A program made the position numbers and the translations under genes. Below the pieces are notes generated by a model. It was not told where the DNA came from. It searched no databases and saw only the letters and a list, made by a program, of their open reading frames with translations. Positions 8,657-18,085 of a stretch of 64,000 nucleotides of DNA are shown piece by piece (positions within the stretch are counted from its first letter, which is position 1; every line of letters starts with the position of its first letter). Source of the stretch: VAZQ01 sp963763365 (GTDB lineage: Bacteria > Pseudomonadota > Alphaproteobacteria > Rhizobiales > Xanthobacteraceae); assembly GCA_963763365.1 (NCBI GenBank), contig CAVXOE010000005.1, forward strand, positions 62,001 to 126,000, read 5' to 3'.

Positions 8657-9775
8657 CTACCCCACCATGATCAGCTTGTCGGTATTCGTATGGTCCGACA
8701 ACAGCTCGCAGCCTGATGTGGTGACCAGAACCATGTCCTTGTTCTGCATGCCGAAGCCGAAGCCGGTCTCGTAGATCAGCGGCTCGATGCCCAGCACCAT
8801 GCCGGCTTCGAGCGCGCGATCTTCCGTGGGCCCGAGATAAGGGTCCTCGTGCAGATGCAGCCCGATGCCATGGCCGATGAAAGAGATCGGCGGCAGGCCA
8901 AGCTCGCCGACCTTCTTGATGTAGAGATCGTAGATGGCCCGGCTCGACGCACCCGGCTTGATCGCGTCGAGCAGGAGATGCTTGCACTCGGTGAGGTTGG
9001 CCCAGATGCGGACCGCTTCAGGCGGCGCGGTGCCCACCGCCGCGGTGCGGCAGACGCCGGCGTGATAGCCGGCGATCATCGGGAAAATCTCGACCCGGCA
9101 GACATCGCCCGGCTTGAGCACGCGGTCGGTGGGTCCGACATTGGGAAACACGCTGCGTTCCCCGGTCGCGACGATCATCAGCTTGAAATACTCCGCGCCC
9201 TGCTCGTAGACGCCGCGCGTCAGTGCCGCTGCGAGATCCATCTCGGTCGACCCCGCATGCACCGCGTGATAGGCGTCGGTGATCGCCTTGTCGGCGATGC
9301 GCGACAGCCGGCGGAGAATTTCGATCTCTTCCGGCGTTTTGACCTCGCGCAGCCGCGACAGCAGGGCTTGCGCCGGCGTGAATTCCGCCTCCGGCAAAAG
9401 CTTGCGCAGCGCGGCGAAATCGCCGGCCGGAAGGTAATCCATCTCGATGCCGATTTTGCCTGTGTCGAGACCCTGCTTGCGCAGGAGGTCCGCCAGCACC
9501 GCCATGGCGTCGAACTTGAACTCCTGCCAGACCGCGATCTCGGTATCGGGCGGCGACTTGGCGCGGACGGTGCTCGCCTCCATGTCGACGACGCAGAGTG
9601 CAACCTCGCGCTCGGCGGTGACCACGGCCATCGCGTGCCGCCAGCGCATCAACGGCTGCGTCGGCGACAGGAAGCCGGTGACGTAGGCGAAATTCTCGGG
9701 CGAGATCGAGACGATGGCGTCGAGGCCGGCGTCCCGCATGGCGCGCGCCTGCCGCGCAATCACATCCTGACGCAT
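8657..9775 (-). CDS. M24 (pita-bread fold) hydrolase with degenerate metal site
   Basis: Prolidase/creatinase-type protein of 372 residues with an N-terminal creatinase domain (about 1-150) and a C-terminal M24 domain. Aligned by motif to metal-dependent members, the first Asp is Glu229 (CRVEIF), the second Asp is Gly240 (GYHAGVCRT), His302 is kept (GHGIGLHLHE), Glu331 is kept (LGIEP) and the last Glu is Lys346 (QNKDMVLVT). Three of five metal ligands are replaced, as in metal-free creatinase, so it is probably not a proline peptidase but a C-N hydrolase of a small molecule. Starts 7 bp after the enolase-superfamily gene. Confidence 0.85.
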   Translation of the reverse strand: MRQDVIARQARAMRDAGLDAIVSISPENFAYVTGFLSPTQPLMRWRHAMAVVTAEREVALCVVDMEASTVRAKSPPDTEIAVWQEFKFDAMAVLADLLRKQGLDTGKIGIEMDYLPAGDFAALRKLLPEAEFTPAQALLSRLREVKTPEEIEILRRLSRIADKAITDAYHAVHAGSTEMDLAAALTRGVYEQGAEYFKLMIVATGERSVFPNVGPTDRVLKPGDVCRVEIFPMIAGYHAGVCRTAAVGTAPPEAVRIWANLTECKHLLLDAIKPGASSRAIYDLYIKKVGELGLPPISFIGHGIGLHLHEDPYLGPTEDRALEAGMVLGIEPLIYETGFGFGMQNKDMVLVTTSGCELLSDHTNTDKLIMVG

Positions 9776-9781
9776 AACCCC

Positions 9782-10955
9782 CTACCCTTTTCCCGCGACG
9801 CTGTAGCGCTTGATCTTGGCCTCGTCGGCCGCGATGCCCATGCCGGCGCCCTCCGGCAATTCGATCGCACCGTCGACGAGCCGCATCGGCGCAGCGATCA
9901 GGTCGTCCTTGTAGTAGATGCCGGCGATCTGCCCGGACTGTGCCTCGGCCGGCGTCGACACCGGCACCACGCAGGACAGCACCGACCGACGGCGCCGCCG
10001 CGGCGAGCGCCAGATTGGCAAGATTGCCGATACCGGTCTCGACCGAACCATTGACGTTGCAGATCAGGCCGGCCGCGCGCGCCACCGCCGCGACCTCCAT
10101 GGCGCGATACAGCCCACCTGGCTTGGTGGTGTAAATCGAGACGATCTGCGCCGCGCGCTTCTCGATGATCTGGATCACGTCATGCGCGTTCCAGGCGCTC
10201 TCGTCCGCCATCACCGGCGCGTCGATGGCGCGCGCGACTTCGGCGAGATGCTCGATGCCTTCGACCGGCTGTTCGAAATAGATCAGATTGTATTTCTCCA
10301 TGCGCCGGTAGGTGCGGATCGCCTCGGCGGCGGTGCGGTAGCCCTGGTTGGCGTCGCAGCACAGCGCGACGCTTGGCCCGACCGTTTCGCGGATCCGGCG
10401 TACCATCTCGACATCGCGGTCGGGATCGACGCCGACCTTGATCTTGATCGTGCGGATACCCTCGCGCGCGACCTGCGCGACCTCGCGCTCCGCTTCCTCG
10501 AAGCCGAGAAGTCCGATGGAGTGGGTGACGGGAATTTTCCGTCGCACCGCGCCGCCCAGAAGACGATGCACCGGCAAGCCCCATTGCCGGCCCGCAAGAT
10601 CATAGGCCGCGAACTCGACCGCCGCCTTGGCGTAAGGATAGCCCTTGATGATGCGGTCCATACGCGCATGCAGTTCGCCGATTTCGCCCGGCATGCAGCC
10701 CTTCACCGCCGGCGCGAGATGGCGTGTGATGACCTCGATGGTGGTCCCCGGGCTTTCCCCGAAATAGCGGCCGAACTCGCCGCCCCAATCCTTCAGCGCC
10801 GGCGCCTCGCCCCAGCCGGCATTGCCGGCGGCGTCGATCATCTTCACCAGCACGTAGCCGCCGATCGGCTCGGTGAGCCCCGTCCATTTGTGCTCGCGGC
10901 GCGTCGGCAGCGCGACGTGATGAAGCTCGATGGCCGCGATGGGGGCGTCAGACAT
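9782..10955 (-). CDS. Mandelate racemase/muconate lactonizing enzyme family protein, frame broken once
   Basis: Enolase-superfamily enzyme of about 390 residues that abstracts a proton alpha to a carboxylate. Visible active-site elements: KIK at about 171-173 (KxK motif) and metal ligands Asp201 (DANQGY), Glu228 (FEQP) and Asp251 (ADES). The match ends in one frame at LALAAAAPS and resumes in another as VLSCVVPVSTPAEA, ending at 9782. One extra base in a CC pair within ccgaccga (9982-9989) explains it; a 4-bp duplication would too. Start ATG at 10955, divergent from the amidohydrolase. Probably cycloisomerase or dehydratase in the same pathway. Confidence 0.85.
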
Positions 10956-11125
10956 GCGGCAAGTCGTATCGTGGCGGCATTGACGCGGCAAGCTCGCTCT
11001 CTCCCGCCATCCTAAGCGGCCGGCATTGCAGCCGAGTTTACGCAGCTGAGGCCTGCGATGGCCGACCTGGCAGGATGACAGCCACTGCACGTGCCGATAA
11101 TGATTGACGTCGCACCATCACGACC

Positions 11126-11170
11126 GTCGTCCTTCGAGGCTCGCGCGACGCGCGAGCGCCTCAGGATGAC
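11126..11170. repeat. Palindromic intergenic repeat
   Basis: The core ggctcgcgcg-a-cgcgcgagc is flanked by ccttcgag and cctcagga arms, a hairpin unit common between genes in this bacterial group. It sits in the 248 bp gap between two divergent genes. The rest of that gap has no gene that I can see; promoters for both sides must be here. Confidence 0.65.
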
Positions 11171-11203
11171 GGATCAGAGGGCGTGCAGTCGTCGGGAGCC
11201 GTC

Positions 11204-12169
11204 ATGAGAATCATTGCGCTCGAAGAGCACTTCATTCTTCCAAGGGAGGAACAGAACCTTCCACCCGGCGCGCATCGCGGCAACGACCGCGAGAAGCTTC
11301 TGGGCTTCGACGTGATTGCGGAGTTGCTCGACCTCGGCGAGACACGGCTTGCCGCCATGGACGCAGCCGGCATCGACGTGCAGGTGCTGTCGCACAACCA
11401 GCCCGGCTGCCAGGCGCTCGACGCGGCGTCGGCTGTTCCGGTCGCGCGTGAGGTCAACGACCTGATGTTCGAGACCGTCAAGGCGCAACCGGCCCGATTT
11501 GCCGCCCTCGCTGCGCTGCCAACCGCCGACCCGGCTGCCGCCGCGCGCGAACTCGATCGCGCCGTCTCAAAGCTCGGCTTCAAGGGTGCGATGATCAACG
11601 GTCACACTCAAGGCAGTTTCCTCGACGATAAGAAGTATTGGGACATCTTCGCGTGCGCGCAGGCGCTCGCCGTGCCGATCTACCTGCATCCCAGCAAGCC
11701 GCACCCGGCAGTGATGAAGGCCTATTTCGAAGGCTATGAAGAACTGGCGCTCGCCGCATGGGGCTTCGGCATCGACACCGGCGCGCACTTCCTGCGGTTG
11801 GTCTTTGCCGGCGTGTTCGACGCCTTTCCCAAGCTGACGTTCATTCTTGGCCATCTTGGCGAGGGGTTGCCGTTCATGCTGCACCGGATCCAGGACCAGA
11901 CGCAGCTGGCGGCCAAGCGGCGCGGGTTGCAGCGAACGCCGATGCAGTACCTGACGGAGAACCTCGCGGTCACCTGCAGCGGCAATTTCTCGACGCCCGC
12001 CTTCCTCTGCACGGTCGCGGCGCTCGGCATCGACAACGTGATGTTCTCGGTCGACTGGCCGTATGAATCGAATGTGGCCGCAGTGGATTTCCTCAGGCGC
12101 CAGCCACTGGGACCGAGCGATCTCGTCAAGGTTGCATCCGGCAATGCCGAGCGTGTGCTGGGGCTCTGA
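11204..12169 (+). CDS. Amidohydrolase family protein, gamma-resorcylate decarboxylase-like
   Basis: Amidohydrolase-2 (ACMSD) superfamily TIM barrel of 321 residues. The N-terminal MRIIALEEHF closely resembles 2,6-dihydroxybenzoate (gamma-resorcylate) decarboxylases; Glu7 and His9 would be metal ligands, with YLHPSKP, ILGHLGEGLPFM and the late Asp in FSVDWPYES completing the site. Family enzymes carry out non-oxidative decarboxylation of aromatic acids. Start chosen at ATG 11204 because GGGAG lies just upstream; a longer reading from 11183 is possible. The related reaction ACMS decarboxylation is an alternative. Confidence 0.87.
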   Translation: MRIIALEEHFILPREEQNLPPGAHRGNDREKLLGFDVIAELLDLGETRLAAMDAAGIDVQVLSHNQPGCQALDAASAVPVAREVNDLMFETVKAQPARFAALAALPTADPAAAARELDRAVSKLGFKGAMINGHTQGSFLDDKKYWDIFACAQALAVPIYLHPSKPHPAVMKAYFEGYEELALAAWGFGIDTGAHFLRLVFAGVFDAFPKLTFILGHLGEGLPFMLHRIQDQTQLAAKRRGLQRTPMQYLTENLAVTCSGNFSTPAFLCTVAALGIDNVMFSVDWPYESNVAAVDFLRRQPLGPSDLVKVASGNAERVLGL

Positions 12170-12413
12170 TCGGCTCGGTCGCTGCGCGCCACGACGCGCC
12201 CCGAAGCGCCCACTTCATCGTGTCGGGGTCCGCCCGAGGTGGCGGTCCGAGGAGGTCCGAGGAGCCTCCGGTGGCAAAATACCGGAACTCTCCAGTTACA
12301 TGTGAAACAAGGGGTTTCATTAACCAGGGTGCAAGGCTACCGCGCGATTTAAAGGTAACTCAAACTTTGGACCACTACGTTCCAACGAGTTGATTCAACG
12401 TTGAAATGTGGCG

Positions 12414-15080
12414 ATGAAATTCCACATCTTGCAGTTGCCGAAACTGATCGCCCAGCGACGCAGCACAGCGATCCTTGGGATGACAATCATTGCGATGCTC
12501 TGGGCCGGCATCGTGGTCAAATATTTCGAAAGCGTCGCCAACGACAAGCGGGAAGCCGAGCGGGAAAATCAAAACTTCGCAATGCTGTTCGAGGAGAACG
12601 TGCTGCGGTCGATCGGTGAGATCGACAAGGCCCTCCTCTACCTGCGGCGAACCGTCGAAGCGCGCCGCGCGAACGGCGACGAGCGCTCCTTCCACTCTAT
12701 CCTTCAGTCATCGGACGTCCTGAGCGAAATCATCGTCCAGGCCGCGATCGTCGACGCCCAGGGCATCATCCGCTGGTCCAACGCCACGACCGAAACGACG
12801 CCTGCCATCAGCGTTGCCGACCGCGATCACATCAAGGTCCAGCTCAAGAGCACGGAAGACCTTCTCTACGTCAGTCAGCCCGTGATCGGGCGAGCCAGCG
12901 GGCAATGGTCCGTTCAGTTTACGCGCCGCTTCCTGAACAAGGACGGCACAATCGGCGGCGTCGTGGTGGCTTCGCTCAATCCTGCGCACTTCACGTCGTT
13001 CTACGACAAGATTGATCTCGGGACGTCCGGCGCGATCTCACTGATCGGCAGCGACGGCGTGGTCCGCGCGGCCGGCGGCAACGCTGCGGATCGTTACGCG
13101 CTCGGCCAGGATATCAACGGCACCGCGCTGGCGCGGCACATGCTGGCCGAGGGCGGTGCGACCTTCGAAGACAAGAGTGCCTCTTCCCACGATTCCCGCC
13201 TGGTCACCATCCGCAAGGTCCGCGGCCACCCGCTCTGGGTGAGCGTCAGCGTCGACGAAAGCGACATATTCCAGCGCTCATGGGCCAATCTGCGACTGCA
13301 CGCGATCGTGGGGATCGTGCTGACCCTGCTGATCCTCGCGGCGATGGAACAGATCCTGCGGACGGAAGCGAAGGTCAGGCAGAAGGCCGACCAGCTCCAG
13401 CTTACCCTGGAAAACATGAGCCAGGGCATCATGCTGGTGACCAAGGACCTGCAGATCCCGATCATCAACAGCCGCTGCGGCGAGCTTCTGGACTTGCCGG
13501 CCGAGTTCATCGAGCATCCACCGCGGTTTGACGAACTCGTGGAGTTTCAGACCCGGATGAGCGAATTTAAGAACGCTCATCCATCCGCCACGAAGGCCCT
13601 TGCCAATCATCCCGGCGCGGATGCGACGCAGTTCACCATCAGCGAACGCAAGCTGCCGAATGGAACGGTGATCGAGGTCCGCAGCGGACACCTGCCGGAC
13701 GGCAGCTTCGTGCAGACGTTCACGGACATCACGAAGCGCTTCGAGGCGGAAAGTCACGTGGCGCGGCTCGCCTCCGAGGACCCCCTCACCGGCCTGCCAA
13801 ACCGGCGCGTATTCCGCGGCGCGCTCGACAACGTGAGCCGGCGGCAGCGCGTTTCACCCGACGGCGTGCGGCAACCGGCCGAATTCTCGGTGTTGTTCCT
13901 GGATCTCGACCGCTTCAAGGTGATCAACGATACGCTTGGACATCGCATCGGCGATCTATTCCTGCAGGCGGTGGCCGTCAGGCTGAAGGGCGTGCTGGCC
14001 GCCACCGACGTCCTCGCGCGTCTCGGTGGCGACGAGTTCGCCATCGTCGTTCCGACGATCGAATCCCGCTCCGCGCTCGAAACGCTGGCCACCCGTCTCA
14101 CCGAAGTGGTGGGCCAGCCTTACGAGATCGACGGTCACCGGATTCTGTCCAGCGTGAGCATCGGCATCGCCGTCGGCCCGCGCGACGGCGACAACTCCGA
14201 TGACCTGCTCAAAGCAGCCGATCTTGCGCTCTACGCCGTCAAGGCGACGGCGCGTGGCACCTATCGCTTCTATCAGAAGTCGATGAACGAAGAGATCAAC
14301 GACCGGCGGCAGGTCGAAATGGATCTGCGAGAAGCGTTGGAGCGGCACGAACTCGAACTGCACTACCAGCCGATTATCGACCTGCAGCGCAACGTCATTA
14401 CGGGCTTCGAGGCGCTCGCCCGGTGGCGCCATCCGGAAAAAGGCATGGTCCCGCCGACGGTGTTCATCCCGGTGGCCGAGGATAGCGGGCTCATTCTTTC
14501 GCTCGGCGCATGGGCGCTGCGGGAGGCGTGCAGCAATGCGGCGCGCTGGCCCAGCCACCTCAAGATCGCGGTCAATCTGTCGCCCGTGCAGTTTTCCGCG
14601 CCCAATCTGTTCGAGACGATCGACTCGATCCTCGCCGAGACCGGCCTGCCGCCGCGCCGGCTCGAGCTCGAAATCACCGAACGCATCTTCATGGACAATA
14701 GCGAAAAGACGCTGTCGGCCCTGCACCGGCTGAAGCAGCTTGGCGTCTGCATCTCGATGGATGATTTCGGAACCGGCTATTCGTCGCTCAGCTATCTGCG
14801 CAGCTTCCCCTACGACAAGATCAAGGTGGACCGCGCCTTCGTCTCCGACTTGGCGGAAGGCACCGAGCATGTCGTCATCGTGCAGGCGGTGGTGAGCATC
14901 GCCCGCGCGCTCGGCATGACCACGACGGCGGAAGGCGTCGAGACCGTGGGGCAGAAGGAATTCCTCGCGGCGCTCGGCTGCAACGAGGCGCAGGGCTATC
15001 TGTTCAGCGCGCCGGTCCCGATCGAAAAAGTGCCCGAGATCATCGCCACCTGGTCGCGCGAAAAGACCCTCGCAGCGTAA
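12414..15080 (+). CDS. Membrane-bound Cache-GGDEF-EAL cyclic-di-GMP protein
   Basis: Protein of about 888 residues. Order: TM helix about 19-36, periplasmic Cache-like sensor (dCACHE/PDC) about 40-290, TM helix about 293-313, PAS-like segment about 325-445, GGDEF domain with intact RLGGDEF near 537-541, EAL domain with GFEALARWRHP near 663. EAL metal-site motifs look intact (ELEITERIFM, MDDFGTGYSSLSYL, KVDRAFV). It could therefore both make and degrade cyclic-di-GMP in response to a periplasmic ligand. A GTG at 12408 is an alternative start; neither has a strong ribosome site. The preceding 244 bp contain a short hairpin (12303-12319) and a GGTCCGAGGA tandem duplication. Confidence 0.92.
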   Translation: MKFHILQLPKLIAQRRSTAILGMTIIAMLWAGIVVKYFESVANDKREAERENQNFAMLFEENVLRSIGEIDKALLYLRRTVEARRANGDERSFHSILQSSDVLSEIIVQAAIVDAQGIIRWSNATTETTPAISVADRDHIKVQLKSTEDLLYVSQPVIGRASGQWSVQFTRRFLNKDGTIGGVVVASLNPAHFTSFYDKIDLGTSGAISLIGSDGVVRAAGGNAADRYALGQDINGTALARHMLAEGGATFEDKSASSHDSRLVTIRKVRGHPLWVSVSVDESDIFQRSWANLRLHAIVGIVLTLLILAAMEQILRTEAKVRQKADQLQLTLENMSQGIMLVTKDLQIPIINSRCGELLDLPAEFIEHPPRFDELVEFQTRMSEFKNAHPSATKALANHPGADATQFTISERKLPNGTVIEVRSGHLPDGSFVQTFTDITKRFEAESHVARLASEDPLTGLPNRRVFRGALDNVSRRQRVSPDGVRQPAEFSVLFLDLDRFKVINDTLGHRIGDLFLQAVAVRLKGVLAATDVLARLGGDEFAIVVPTIESRSALETLATRLTEVVGQPYEIDGHRILSSVSIGIAVGPRDGDNSDDLLKAADLALYAVKATARGTYRFYQKSMNEEINDRRQVEMDLREALERHELELHYQPIIDLQRNVITGFEALARWRHPEKGMVPPTVFIPVAEDSGLILSLGAWALREACSNAARWPSHLKIAVNLSPVQFSAPNLFETIDSILAETGLPPRRLELEITERIFMDNSEKTLSALHRLKQLGVCISMDDFGTGYSSLSYLRSFPYDKIKVDRAFVSDLAEGTEHVVIVQAVVSIARALGMTTTAEGVETVGQKEFLAALGCNEAQGYLFSAPVPIEKVPEIIATWSREKTLAA

Positions 15081-15085
15081 CGCCC

Positions 15086-16051
15086 CTACCCTTTCGCACC
15101 GGCCTTGCTCTCACTGCCTCCGGAGCGCGCCCCCGACCGGTGGCGCTGGCCTTCGTGCCAGAGCAGAAACAGCCCCGATGCGACGACGATACCGGAGCCG
15201 GCCAGCAACCCGGCCGTCGGCACGTCGCCCCACACCAGGAAGCCGATGATCAGCGCCCAGACCAGCATGAGATAATAGAACGGCGATACCGCCGTCGCCG
15301 GCGCCCATTGCAGCGCGCGGGTCCAGAAATATTGGCCAGCCGCGTTCACCACACCGCTGAGAACGAGCAATGCCGCGTCGATCGGCGCCGGCCAGTGAAA
15401 GCCGAACAACAGCAGCAGCGAATGAAACGCCGCGATCGTGGCCATCTGCCACATCAGCAGCGTGTTGGCCGATTCGGTTGAGGTCATGCCGCGCACCGCC
15501 ACGGTGACGCTGCCGTACATCACCGCGTTGCCGAGCGCGAACAGCGCGCCGAGGGTGAGCGAGTCCGCCCCGGGATTGGCGACGATCAGCACGCCGAGAA
15601 ACCCCGCCAATAGCGCGGCCCAGCGCGCGAAACCCGCGCGTTCCTTGAGCCAAACGATCGACAACGCCGCCGACCACAGGGGGGCGGAGAAATTGATCGC
15701 GATCGCTCCGGCGAGCGGCATCAGCATGAACGCAATCACGCTGAACGTCTGCGAAATCGACTGCGACAGGCCGCGCGCGATGTGCGCCTTGGGACGCTGC
15801 GTGGCGAAGACCGCGAGCCCGGTCGACGGCAGGATGAACGCGCCGACGATCACGAGCGAGAAGAACGAGCGAAAGAAGACGACTTCGCCGACCGGATAGA
15901 TTGCGACCAGCCACTTCGCGAGCGCAGCCGTGATCGCGAACAGCACGGTCGCGGCAATCATGCAGAGAATGCCGCGCGGCACGTTGTCCCGCGGCTTTAC
16001 CGCGGTCGCTGGCGCGACACGCTCCGGGGATTTGCTGGAGGTAACGCCCAT
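15086..16051 (-). CDS. EamA/DMT family transporter
   Basis: Ten-helix drug/metabolite exporter of 321 residues made of two EamA repeats (first about 25-160, second about 170-305). Residues such as EVVFFRSFFSLVIVG and IWLKERAGFARWAALLAGFLGVLIVANPG are typical of the family. Converges on the cyclic-di-GMP gene with a 5 bp gap, so it ends that region. The substrate is unknown; homologues export amino acids, metabolites or quaternary amines. Confidence 0.88.
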   Translation of the reverse strand: MGVTSSKSPERVAPATAVKPRDNVPRGILCMIAATVLFAITAALAKWLVAIYPVGEVVFFRSFFSLVIVGAFILPSTGLAVFATQRPKAHIARGLSQSISQTFSVIAFMLMPLAGAIAINFSAPLWSAALSIVWLKERAGFARWAALLAGFLGVLIVANPGADSLTLGALFALGNAVMYGSVTVAVRGMTSTESANTLLMWQMATIAAFHSLLLLFGFHWPAPIDAALLVLSGVVNAAGQYFWTRALQWAPATAVSPFYYLMLVWALIIGFLVWGDVPTAGLLAGSGIVVASGLFLLWHEGQRHRSGARSGGSESKAGAKG

Positions 16052-16112
16052 CGGTGGGCTCGCTTGTTGTTATTGCCGGTGCCGGTAGCGGCCGGAGGGG
16101 ATCCGAGCCCGT

Positions 16113-17162
16113 CTACATCCAGCCGCGCCCGTCGACCACCCCGCTGATCAGATTGCAGTCCAGCAATGACGGCACGGTGTCGGGACTGGATTGCCTGAGG
16201 GGCACAATCCGTTCGCCGATGGCATCGATCTTGGCGACGAACTCGCGGCGCAAGGATTGGGCGACGTCGAGCGTGACGGGCTCGAAGGCGATTTTTGCGC
16301 CGATCGGCACGCGGCCGAGCGCCGGCATGTCGGCCGAGATGACGGTGGCGATCTTCGGATAGCCCCCGGCGGTCTGCCGGTCGACCAGGAGGACGATCGG
16401 CTGACCGTTGCCCGGCACCTGGATCGAACCCGGAGCGATGCCGTCGGAAACAAACGTCGTATGCTTGGCATGATCGAGCCGGTAGCCGTCGAGCCGCATG
16501 CCCATGCGGTCGGCGCCGGGCGAGACCAGATATTCGTTGTCGAAGAACGCGGCGATCTCCCGGTCTGCGAAGTGATCGTTCTGCGGGCCGAGGATGGTGC
16601 GAAAACGGGGCGGCGGGCTGAGATCGAGGCCGGCAAGCTCGCACTCCTCGCGCTCGCTCGCGCGCGCCTGGCATAGCGGCAGCCAATCGCCCGCGACCAG
16701 GGCGCGGCCCTGCCAGCCGCCGAAACCACCACGAATATAAGTGGAGAGGCTGCCAAGCACCGGCTGGATGTCGAAGCCGCCCTCGACCCCGACGTAGAGC
16801 ACCGCGCCGCCGATCAGCGAACCAATCCGTACGACCTCCCCGCGTTGCACGCGGACGCTGCGCATGGATTGAACGTATCGCCCGTTGGGCGCGCCGATCT
16901 CCGGCAGAATCTCGATCGTCGCATGCGCGCCGACGAACGAGAGCCGGACGTTGTCGGCGTCCACCATGAATGTCGGGCCGACGTAGGCGACTTCCAGCGC
17001 ACCGGCTTCGGGCGCATTGCCCACGAGCGCGTTGGCGGCACGTAGGCTCACCGGATCGAGCGCCCCGCTGACGGGGATACCCAGCCGCTGATGGCCGGGC
17101 CGTCCGAGATCCTGCACCGTCGTCAGCAGACCGGGCGCAAGGACGCGCAATCCGGCGTTCAT
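16113..17162 (-). CDS. pxpC: Biotin-dependent carboxyltransferase family protein / 5-oxoprolinase subunit C
   Basis: KipA/AHS2 domain protein of 349 residues. Family landmarks: LRVLAPGLLTTVQDLGRPGHQRLGIPVSGALD at the N-terminus in segments, then VSPGADRMGMRLDGYRL and IVLLVDRQTAGGYPKIATVI. With PxpB and PxpA such proteins hydrolyse 5-oxoproline to glutamate using ATP. I start it at the ATG overlapping the pxpB stop (ATGA at 17159-17162), not at the upstream in-frame start, because the coupling is typical. No pxpA (LamB/YcsF) is in the window, so a different amide substrate remains possible. Confidence 0.88.
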   Translation of the reverse strand: MNAGLRVLAPGLLTTVQDLGRPGHQRLGIPVSGALDPVSLRAANALVGNAPEAGALEVAYVGPTFMVDADNVRLSFVGAHATIEILPEIGAPNGRYVQSMRSVRVQRGEVVRIGSLIGGAVLYVGVEGGFDIQPVLGSLSTYIRGGFGGWQGRALVAGDWLPLCQARASEREECELAGLDLSPPPRFRTILGPQNDHFADREIAAFFDNEYLVSPGADRMGMRLDGYRLDHAKHTTFVSDGIAPGSIQVPGNGQPIVLLVDRQTAGGYPKIATVISADMPALGRVPIGAKIAFEPVTLDVAQSLRREFVAKIDAIGERIVPLRQSSPDTVPSLLDCNLISGVVDGRGWM

Positions 17163-17896
17163 GCGGCGGCTACCAGGTTGGTGCTGGTGGGCTTGATGGT
17201 CAAAGCTCCGACCGCGGCCTTGGCCAACAAGTCCTCGTATTCGCGCAAAGATACCGGCGTGAAGCATACGGTATCGCCGGCCGTGAGCAGCGCCGCCGGG
17301 CGCGGGCGGCGTTGCAGAAACGGCACCGGCGATCGTCCGATCAGATGCCAGCCGGCGGGAGTGTCGAGCGGATAGACGCAGGACATCATGGTGGCGATGG
17401 CGAGCGAGCCCGCCGGCACCTTCAGCCGCGGCGTCGAGCGGCGCGGCAACCGAAGTTGCTCAGGGACATCGCCGAGGTAGGCCATCCCCGGCATGAACCC
17501 GATCATGTAGACGTGGTAGGTCGTCGCGCTGTGGCACTCGACCACTTGGGACGGTGAAAGCTCGGTGCGCGCCGCCACGTCATCAAGATCGGGAGCGATG
17601 CATGGATCGTAGCAGGCGGGCAGGCGCCAAAAGCGACCGGTCCGCGCGGTCGTTTGCAGACCTTGCGAGAGTTCGCTGATCCGCTCGATCAGCAACGGCG
17701 TCGGCAGCACCAGCGGATCGTAGTGCACCATCAGGGATCGAAACGTAGGCACGGTCTCGACGACGCCCTCGATCCGCGCCTCGGACAGGCGGCGGGCAAG
17801 CGTCAAAACCGCGGCACTCAACTTCCGATCGATACGATCCCCGAATTCAACGACAAGCGCCGTATCGCCAGCGGGCAACACTCGGTAGTCAGACAT
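17159..17896 (-). CDS. pxpB: 5-oxoprolinase subunit B / allophanate hydrolase subunit 1-like
   Basis: KipI/AHS1 domain protein of 245 residues. Typical motifs: YRVLPAGDTALVVEFGD, VHYDPLVLP, then HVYMIGFMPGMAYLGDVPEQLRLPRRSTPR. Partner of pxpC, overlapping it by 4 bp; upstream is an AT-rich gap that should contain its promoter. PxpABC acts in the cytoplasm on 5-oxoproline. The assignment depends on family knowledge. Confidence 0.9.
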   Translation of the reverse strand: MSDYRVLPAGDTALVVEFGDRIDRKLSAAVLTLARRLSEARIEGVVETVPTFRSLMVHYDPLVLPTPLLIERISELSQGLQTTARTGRFWRLPACYDPCIAPDLDDVAARTELSPSQVVECHSATTYHVYMIGFMPGMAYLGDVPEQLRLPRRSTPRLKVPAGSLAIATMMSCVYPLDTPAGWHLIGRSPVPFLQRRPRPAALLTAGDTVCFTPVSLREYEDLLAKAAVGALTIKPTSTNLVAAA

Positions 17897-18085
17897 TTTG
17901 ACGATAGCCCCCTAATCCCCGAGTATTAGTGTTAGTTAGCCTCTGGCTTCGGGTCAATTTTAATTAATAATCCACCCCAATTACACAAGTATTAACCTTA
18001 ATTACCGGGTCTTATAATTAATAAATTACGACAACGAAGGATGTTGTTTACATCCGCCGGATGTAAATTCGGTAGCAGCCCACCT
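17897..18085. other. AT-rich intergenic region with a perfect palindrome
   Basis: This 189 bp gap is strikingly AT-rich compared with its neighbours, with runs such as ttaattaataat and cttataattaataaatt around 17960-18030. At 18047-18067 it holds a perfect inverted repeat, tttacatcc-gcc-ggatgtaaa. It lies just downstream of the HNH-like gene and upstream of pxpBC, so it probably carries the pxpBC promoter and perhaps an operator. It could also mark a horizontally acquired edge. Confidence 0.6.

Noticed and set aside
9018..9780. Very long minus-strand frame running from the enolase-superfamily gene into the M24 gene
   Set aside because: Only the first part is family sequence; the rest is a shadow of the M24 gene, entered after the shift near 9985. 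Not a fusion protein.
9982..9989. Four-base tandem duplication ccgaccga as true inactivation of the enolase-superfamily gene
   Set aside because: One extra base in a CC pair explains the shift equally well and matches the pattern of the other shifts.
12303..12319. Palindrome tgaaac-aaggg-gtttca before the cyclic-di-GMP gene as a Crp site
   Set aside because: It lacks TGTGA-N6-TCACA spacing. It could be a minor hairpin; not enough to call regulatory.
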